9,430 bases of DNA from Pseudomonadota bacterium (GTDB lineage Bacteria; SAR324; XYD2-FULL-50-16; JAHJRI01), in the NCBI GenBank assembly GCA_022360105.1, contig JAKSDL010000143.1, forward strand, positions 1 to 9,430. The letters run 5' to 3'. The notes beneath the pieces were generated by a model. The model saw only the letters and a list, made by a program, of their open reading frames with translations, searched no databases and was not told where the DNA came from. A program made the position numbers and the translations under genes. This document shows positions 5,687 through 9,430 of the stretch, in pieces; positions within the stretch are counted from its first letter, which is position 1; every line of letters starts with the position of its first letter.

Positions 5687-6485
5687 CAATCACCAGATTG
5701 GTAATTTCACGCTGGACAAAACCCGGGAGGTACTTGATCAGCAAGGTGGTGAATTTGGCCTTTAAACCGGGGACAACCAGAAACGAATTTCCTTTGATGG
5801 CTTTTAAGACGCCTTTGCCGGCCTGTTCTGCTGAAAGCAGCCCACTAATTTTTTTCAGGGCTTTGGTTTCCGGAGGGATGGTTTTGGCTTCTTCAACGAC
5901 TAAGGGTGTTTCAACTTCAGGAGGGCATACCAGGGTCACTTCGATTCCATATCGCTTTAGATCCGGCTTGATGCTTTGGGCAAAACCAACCAGGGCAAAT
6001 TTCGATGTTGCGTAAGCGGAATAACCGATCATTCCGCTTAACCCGGCCATTGAACTGACTATGACAATCTTGCCTCCCTTGGTTTTCATTTTCGGCAGGG
6101 CAGCAGCAATCACATTTCTTACACCATACAGATTTGTTTTGATAATTCGATCAAACAGATCATAGGATGTATCCTCAAAATAGCCACCAAAACCAATTCC
6201 GGCGTTGAGTACCAGCACATCCGGTATTCCGTTGTCCTCAATGATTTTGGGCAGATCTGTTTCAACTTTCCTGTTATCACCCACATCCAGGGAAACTGAA
6301 TTCAGTTTTTGAGTACTGGTTGCACGCAAAGCATCTATTGCTTTCACTGCGCGATGCAATTTGTCTTTGTCCCTGCCAATTGCCACTACATGTGCACCTT
6401 GGGCAAAGACCTGTTTGGCGGTCTCCAGACCAATGCCGCTGGAGCCGCCTGTAATATAAACTGTTTTTTCTGAAAGAGTTTTCAC
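5664..6485 (-). CDS. Short-chain dehydrogenase/reductase, 3-ketodihydrosphingosine-reductase-like
   Basis: This 273-residue protein is a classical SDR with a Rossmann fold. The cofactor motif TGGSSGIG is at 12-19, NAG at 94-96, catalytic Asn118, Ser145, Tyr158 and Lys162 (YATSK). GRDKDK at 37-42 after the second strand favours NADP(H). CPPEVETP (187-194) recalls the PPDTDTP segment of 3-ketodihydrosphingosine reductases, and the residues beyond 235 could form a membrane-associating tail. The substrate is a guess, since many lipid-acting SDRs look alike. The start is a GTG at 6485: an in-frame TAA lies just upstream and no ATG is available before the cofactor motif. It has no ribosome binding site of its own and follows the DUF3795 gene by 31 bases, so it is probably translated from a shared transcript. 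Confidence 0.88.
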   Translation of the reverse strand: MKTLSEKTVYITGGSSGIGLETAKQVFAQGAHVVAIGRDKDKLHRAVKAIDALRATSTQKLNSVSLDVGDNRKVETDLPKIIEDNGIPDVLVLNAGIGFGGYFEDTSYDLFDRIIKTNLYGVRNVIAAALPKMKTKGGKIVIVSSMAGLSGMIGYSAYATSKFALVGFAQSIKPDLKRYGIEVTLVCPPEVETPLVVEEAKTIPPETKALKKISGLLSAEQAGKGVLKAIKGNSFLVVPGLKAKFTTLLIKYLPGFVQREITNLVIARNRKDN

Positions 6486-6516
6486 GACTAGTTAAAAAGT
6501 TGAATGCCCGTTATCA

Positions 6517-6990
6517 TCAGTCCAGATCGACTGCCGTTTTGCATTTATTACAACGTTTAGCGCCTCGAAATACCTTATGACCGCATTCAGGACAGTGGTA
6601 ACGGGCTTCTTCGTCTGTCACCCATTTTTCGGTCCCGTGCTCTTTCCAGTAGGGTATGGCCCTGTTAATAACCTTCTTTCCCACAGGCATTGGAAAGTTG
6701 TCGATATGCTCACAGGGAAAATCATCACATTGATGGCACCCTTGGCACCCTTTTTCCTGCACACAATCGCGAATCTGACAATGGGTGCAAAAAATGGATG
6801 TTTTGCCGGAGAGACATCCCTCGCAATGGATATCTTTCTCCTCAAGATTTTCACTGCCGGGAATTTTCCCCTTATAAACACCAATTAGTTTATCAAAGAA
6901 CTTTTTGTTATTGTCCCTGGTTGCATAATAAACACCGCAGACTCCGCAATACAATCCGCAGGAAGCTATAAAATTAGGATTCACTTCCAT
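6517..6990 (-). CDS. DUF3795 cysteine-rich protein with C-terminal zinc ribbon
   Basis: This 157-residue protein has 16 cysteines. The N-terminal part has the DUF3795 layout: CGLYCGVC at 11-18, CEGC at 56-59, then CTHC (68-71), Cys76, Cys82, Cys85, Cys88 and Cys93. These spacings could hold zinc or an iron-sulphur cluster. The C-terminal part adds a separate ribbon, CPECG at 133-137 and CNKC at 147-150, a zinc-binding pattern. No function is established for the family. The ATG at 6990 has an excellent GGGAGGA about 6 bases upstream. It is the first gene of a probable two-gene operon with the SDR downstream. A role in redox sensing or nucleic-acid binding is possible but only inferred from the ribbon. 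Confidence 0.85.
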   Translation of the reverse strand: MEVNPNFIASCGLYCGVCGVYYATRDNNKKFFDKLIGVYKGKIPGSENLEEKDIHCEGCLSGKTSIFCTHCQIRDCVQEKGCQGCHQCDDFPCEHIDNFPMPVGKKVINRAIPYWKEHGTEKWVTDEEARYHCPECGHKVFRGAKRCNKCKTAVDLD

Positions 6991-7120
6991 TTGATTCCTC
7001 CCTGTTGCAATTTCATGAAGCTGTTTGAAAACACTGCACCTGGATAATAGAGCTTTTAAGTTGATAAGTGAATCGGAATTCGCGGATTGTCATGGCATTT
7101 GGAATTTTCCATACCATGGA

Positions 7121-7134
7121 TTGAGTATACTCAA
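7121..7134. promoter_or_regulatory. Perfect 14-base palindrome, possible operator
   Basis: TTGAGTATACTCAA is a perfect dyad and lies in the 159-base gap between the TrmO stop and the DUF3795 start, 131 bases ahead of the latter in the minus direction. A shorter dyad, GGAATTTTCC, sits nearby at 7101-7110. The form suits a dimeric repressor site for the DUF3795-SDR operon, but no regulator gene is in view. Confidence 0.3.
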
Positions 7135-7149
7135 AGCGGCATGTCGGCT

Positions 7150-7635
7150 TTATACAAAAGTAAATTCCGCTTCCCAGTCAAAAGTGCCCGAATCTTCATA
7201 CCATTTTGGCCAATGATTGCACCAGTCAGGCATAGTGACATTTTTGATTCTTTCCATGGAGGGATGGTACGGTTTCAAATCCAGAACCGGTGTTCCATGA
7301 TCCGCGTCGATATACGGTATCTGTATGATACCTTCCTGATTATTGACGGAAATGATAGCAGCCGTTGTTAATGCAATGGGATTGGGCCGGGCCGGAGACC
7401 TGGTTGCAAATATCCCTAACTGATCCGGGCCATTACGATACGGCTTTGCACAGGTCTTTACCTGCCGACCGTCTTTATCGTCCAGTTGATGAGCCCACCA
7501 GAAGATATTTACGAAGCCAAAATCATCCAGTCCCTCCAGGGCTGAAATGAATGGCTCGTCAATTTTGATTCCAAACTGACCTTGCGACGCTTCAATCTGT
7601 CCAATAGAAAATACTTCAAATTTTTGATTGCTCAT
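7150..7635 (-). CDS. trmO: tRNA (N6-threonylcarbamoyladenosine37-N6)-methyltransferase TrmO, short form
   Basis: This 161-residue protein belongs to the TrmO/YaeB family (formerly UPF0066), which uses S-adenosylmethionine to methylate t6A37 in tRNAs that read ACY codons. The family signatures are present: GIFATRSPARPNPIALT (74-90) and IDADHGTPVLDLKPY (109-123), together with the N-terminal strand IGQIEASQGQFG (11-22). The E. coli protein is about 235 residues with an extra C-terminal domain, which is missing here; the last recognised family segment is followed by only about 38 residues. Short forms occur in other lineages, so this is not necessarily a truncation. I chose the ATG at 7635 because AAGGAT lies about 7 bases ahead; the ATG at 7650 has none. 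It is the nearest gene upstream of the DUF3795 operon and may be separately transcribed. Confidence 0.88.
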   Translation of the reverse strand: MSNQKFEVFSIGQIEASQGQFGIKIDEPFISALEGLDDFGFVNIFWWAHQLDDKDGRQVKTCAKPYRNGPDQLGIFATRSPARPNPIALTTAAIISVNNQEGIIQIPYIDADHGTPVLDLKPYHPSMERIKNVTMPDWCNHWPKWYEDSGTFDWEAEFTFV

Positions 7636-7762
7636 TTTTATCCTTATCATAATTTATGTTGAGTTTTGGGATACACAGAATTCATCATTTGGAGATACGC
7701 TCAAGAATAAATTCTAATAATTTTTAGTGTAATCGGGCTGATGGAGAAATGATTTCCCTGGA

Positions 7763-7797
7763 TTGCTTTTTGTTTTGCAATTCTTGCTTTTGCTTTT
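7763..7797. repeat. T-rich tract with three TTGCTTTT copies
   Basis: TTGCTTTT occurs at 7763-7770, 7784-7791 and 7790-7797 within a T-rich tract upstream of the LysE-type gene, in the divergent gap between it and trmO. It may be a bent or AT-rich promoter-proximal element. Low complexity alone could explain it. Confidence 0.4.
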
Positions 7798-7864
7798 TTT
7801 GAAAATCCGGTCTGCCCTTTCTTTTTGATTTGCTGTCATTAATCTTGTTTATCCCCAACGAAAA

Positions 7865-8491
7865 ATGGAACTATTTTCTGCTCTTGCTGCCTTGGCCGGC
7901 ATCTGGTTTTTAGCTGTTACGCTGCCCGGACCTAATTTTATTGTCGTTTCCCAAATATCTCTTTCTGGTTCAAGAAAATCGGGATTGTATATCTCGTTAG
8001 GTGTGTCCACTGCTGCCTGTGTTTGGGCTGCATCCAGTTTGTTAGGTCTTAAGGCTGTGTTCGAGCATGCCAACTGGTTATACGACACCATTCGTCTTAT
8101 CGGTGGAATCTACCTGGTTTATATGGGACTGAAACTTATTATCGATTCTTTTAGACAAATCAAGATGGATGAGATCTGCCAGATCTCTATACCCACCCGC
8201 TTTGCCGCCTATCGCAGGGGACTGTTCACCAGCTTCTCCAATCCAAAAACGGCAGCTTTTTTTGGGAGTATCTTTGTCACCACGTTCCCTCCCCAGGCAC
8301 CTGTATGGGCATTTATTCTGACCTTGGGAATCGTCTTTACCATTTCCTTACTCTGGTATTCACTGGTCGCCGTGTTTTTTTCACTCTCACAAGTTCGCAA
8401 AGGCTATACAAAAGTTCGGAAAATTGCAGATCGGCTTACCGGTTCCCTGCTTCTATTCCTGGGATTCAGACTGGCTTTCTCTCGGTCATGA
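7865..8491 (+). CDS. LysE/RhtB-family amino-acid exporter
   Basis: This 208-residue inner-membrane protein matches the LysE superfamily of exporters, which expel amino acids or related metabolites using the membrane gradient. The defining motif PGPNFIVV is at 21-28 in the first helix. Hydrophobic segments follow at about 4-20, 39-63, 75-94, 128-140, 147-170 and 186-203, giving the usual six-helix plan, with the polar loop around 96-118. FSNPKTAAFFGSIF (124-137) is the second conserved family segment (NPK). Length is typical. The start ATG has only a weak upstream binding site, but the position of the first helix supports it. It is divergent from trmO. The substrate is unknown: homoserine, threonine, lysine and others are all possible in this family. 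Confidence 0.88.
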   Translation: MELFSALAALAGIWFLAVTLPGPNFIVVSQISLSGSRKSGLYISLGVSTAACVWAASSLLGLKAVFEHANWLYDTIRLIGGIYLVYMGLKLIIDSFRQIKMDEICQISIPTRFAAYRRGLFTSFSNPKTAAFFGSIFVTTFPPQAPVWAFILTLGIVFTISLLWYSLVAVFFSLSQVRKGYTKVRKIADRLTGSLLLFLGFRLAFSRS

Positions 8492-8555
8492 GTAGCCGCA
8501 AACCAAGCAACCAGGGCACCGTTTCCAAACCTTGCTATCTAATTGGAACAATTCT

Positions 8556-8669
8556 ATGATGGAAATAGGCTTGATAAGCTACTGTCAGGCTTTGATTGTA
8601 TTTTTAGGTCTGGCTATAGTAGCGATGCAACAAACCTGTAATCGTTGTTCGTTGAAGGCAATTGAATGA
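8556..8669 (+). CDS. Candidate 37-residue CxxC membrane micro-protein
   Basis: From ATG 8556 (or the adjacent ATG at 8559) the frame reads MMEIGLISYCQAL, then IVFLGLAIVAMQQTCNRC, then SLKAIE and TGA at 8667. It has one hydrophobic segment of about 19 residues (5-24) followed by a Cys-x-x-Cys pair at 28 and 31, an arrangement seen in small membrane redox or metal proteins. GGAA lies about 9 bases ahead of the start. Its stop overlaps the ATG at 8666 (ATGA), which could be an alternative start of the DUF2892 gene, a typical coupling arrangement. I do not recognise a family; the coding status rests on these signs only. Confidence 0.4.
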   Translation: MMEIGLISYCQALIVFLGLAIVAMQQTCNRCSLKAIE

Positions 8670-8695
8670 TCAATTCCCTGTTTCCGGAGAAAAAA

Positions 8696-8893
8696 ATGAC
8701 AAAAAACGTTGGTGGTTTGGATCGCGGAATTAGACTGGTATTAGGACTGGTTGTAATTGGATTGGGAGTGTTTTACCAGAGCTGGTGGGGAGCAATCGGT
8801 GTTGTTCCTTTGCTGACCGCTGGAATTGGCTGGTGTCCTCCTTATGCCTTGTTGGGATTCAGTACTTGCAAGGCAAAGGAAGAAACCACTTAG
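8696..8893 (+). CDS. DUF2892 small membrane protein
   Basis: This 65-residue protein begins MTKNVGGLDRGIRLVLG, the characteristic opening of DUF2892 proteins, which are inner-membrane hairpins also found fused to rhodanese domains (as in YgaP). Two hydrophobic segments lie at about 12-27 and 31-46. Two cysteines, Cys47 (GWCPPY) and Cys58 (STCK), are conserved in many members and sit at the end of the second helix. CGGAG about 6 bases upstream supports the ATG at 8696, and family alignment agrees. An ATG at 8666 also has a fair AAGG site and would add ten residues, MINSLFPEKK, overlapping the upstream micro-ORF. Function of the family is unknown; a link to sulphur or cyanide/thiosulphate metabolism is only suggested by the rhodanese fusions. 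Confidence 0.85.
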   Translation: MTKNVGGLDRGIRLVLGLVVIGLGVFYQSWWGAIGVVPLLTAGIGWCPPYALLGFSTCKAKEETT

Positions 8894-8904
8894 ATCAATA
8901 AAAG

Positions 8905-8926
8905 ATCCCCGGTTCAGGGTTTTTTG
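8905..8926. terminator. Weak candidate bidirectional terminator
   Basis: CCCC, a short loop and GGG followed by six or more T residues lie between the convergent DUF2892 and rubrerythrin genes; the reverse strand reads CCC, loop, GGGG and then ATCTTTT. The stem is only about three pairs, so stability is poor. The position is what makes it plausible. Confidence 0.33.
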
Positions 8927-8928
8927 AT

Positions 8929-9430
8929 TTAGAAATCCATATCAGCGGGTTCAAAATATTCAACAGGATGGGCACATGCCGGACATTTAGGTGGCGGCTC
9001 GGTGCCCTCATGTATAAATCCGCATTTATCGCATTTCCATTTGATTGGCGTGTCACGCTTATAGACAGTGTCTGATTTAACCATTTCAAGCAGTTTTTTA
9101 TATCGATTTCTGTGCTCCTCTTCAACCTTGGCTATTTGGTTAAAAAGATTGGCTGCCTTGTCATCCCCTTCTTCTTCAGCCTCTCTGGCAAATTTAGGAT
9201 ACATTTCGGAGGTTTCGTAGTCTTCTCCGTTGATAGCCTCTTCCAGGTTGGCTGCGGTATCGCCGATTCCGTTTAATAGTCTAAACAGATCTTTAGCGTG
9301 TTGCTGCTCATGATTGGCTTTTTCTTCGAAAATCTTGGCAATATAATGTAAACCTTCCTTCCTGGCAGCTTTTGCAAAATAGGTATATTTGTTTCTAGCC
9401 TGGGATTCACCAGCAAATGCAGCTTGCAGA
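8929..9430 (-). CDS. rbr: Rubrerythrin, N-terminus cut by the window edge
   Basis: This cytosolic non-haem iron peroxidase reduces hydrogen peroxide and is typical of anaerobes and microaerophiles. The reverse-strand frame from 9429 stays open to the TAA at 8929 and gives 166 residues; only the very N-terminus is missing (about 10-20 residues by family length). Ferritin-like helices carry the di-iron ligand motifs: GESQARNKY near residue 7, EEKANHEQQHAKD around 35-47, AREAEEEGDD around 81-90 and VEEEHRNRY around 102-110. A C-terminal rubredoxin-like domain has Cys133, Cys136, Cys149 and Cys152 (CDKCG and CPACAHP) for an FeS4 site. The internal ATG at 9204 is not the true start, since conserved helices lie before it. 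It converges with the DUF2892 gene. Confidence 0.93.
   Translation of the reverse strand, partial: LQAAFAGESQARNKYTYFAKAARKEGLHYIAKIFEEKANHEQQHAKDLFRLLNGIGDTAANLEEAINGEDYETSEMYPKFAREAEEEGDDKAANLFNQIAKVEEEHRNRYKKLLEMVKSDTVYKRDTPIKWKCDKCGFIHEGTEPPPKCPACAHPVEYFEPADMDF

Noticed and set aside
6618..6971. ORFs in other frames across the DUF3795 gene
   Set aside because: They are shadows; the DUF3795 frame has family cysteine spacing and a strong ribosome binding site.
8929..9204. 91-residue stand-alone rubrerythrin fragment
   Set aside because: The frame stays open to the right edge and includes conserved ferritin-like helices before 9204, so the gene is longer and only cut by the window.

Overview
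The window looks like chromosomal DNA of a Gram-negative bacterium, most likely a proteobacterium, with an AT-leaning base composition. This rests on the gene set: a YnjBC-type ABC importer with a cleavable Sec signal peptide, a bacterioferritin pair with its ferredoxin, TrmO, a LysE-type exporter and rubrerythrin. I cannot name the genus. I see no tRNA, rRNA, CRISPR array, transposase or prophage gene.

Left part (1-2333, minus strand): a signal-peptide-bearing solute-binding protein (YnjB family) followed 8 bases later by the N-terminal 377 residues of a duplicated-domain permease (YnjC family) that runs off the left edge. The ATPase expected for such a system would lie further left.

A gene-poor stretch follows (2334-3033). 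It holds a hairpin, a three-unit heptanucleotide repeat and one candidate 18-codon hydrophobic ORF. Then comes a plus-strand iron-storage cluster (3034-4257): a bacterioferritin-associated ferredoxin and two adjacent bacterioferritin-type subunits. The first subunit keeps most ferroxidase ligands but lacks the haem-ligand Met52. The second keeps Met52 but has lost five of the six ferroxidase ligands. They look like complementary halves of a mixed-subunit bacterioferritin, and this is the most interesting signal in the window.

Middle part: a HAD-family phosphatase (minus), then a divergent intergenic region with a strong imperfect palindrome of about 65 bases, then a small three-helix membrane protein resembling DUF4234 (plus). 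Next are a short-chain dehydrogenase and, upstream of it in the same direction, a cysteine-rich DUF3795 protein (minus, probable operon), followed by a short-form TrmO tRNA methyltransferase (minus).

Right part: a LysE/RhtB-type exporter (plus), a candidate 37-residue CxxC membrane micro-ORF that overlaps a possible start of the next gene by ATGA, a DUF2892 membrane protein (plus), and a convergent rubrerythrin (minus) cut by the right edge. The iron-storage genes and rubrerythrin together suggest handling of iron and peroxide stress; the remaining genes are ordinary housekeeping or accessory functions with no clear shared pathway.
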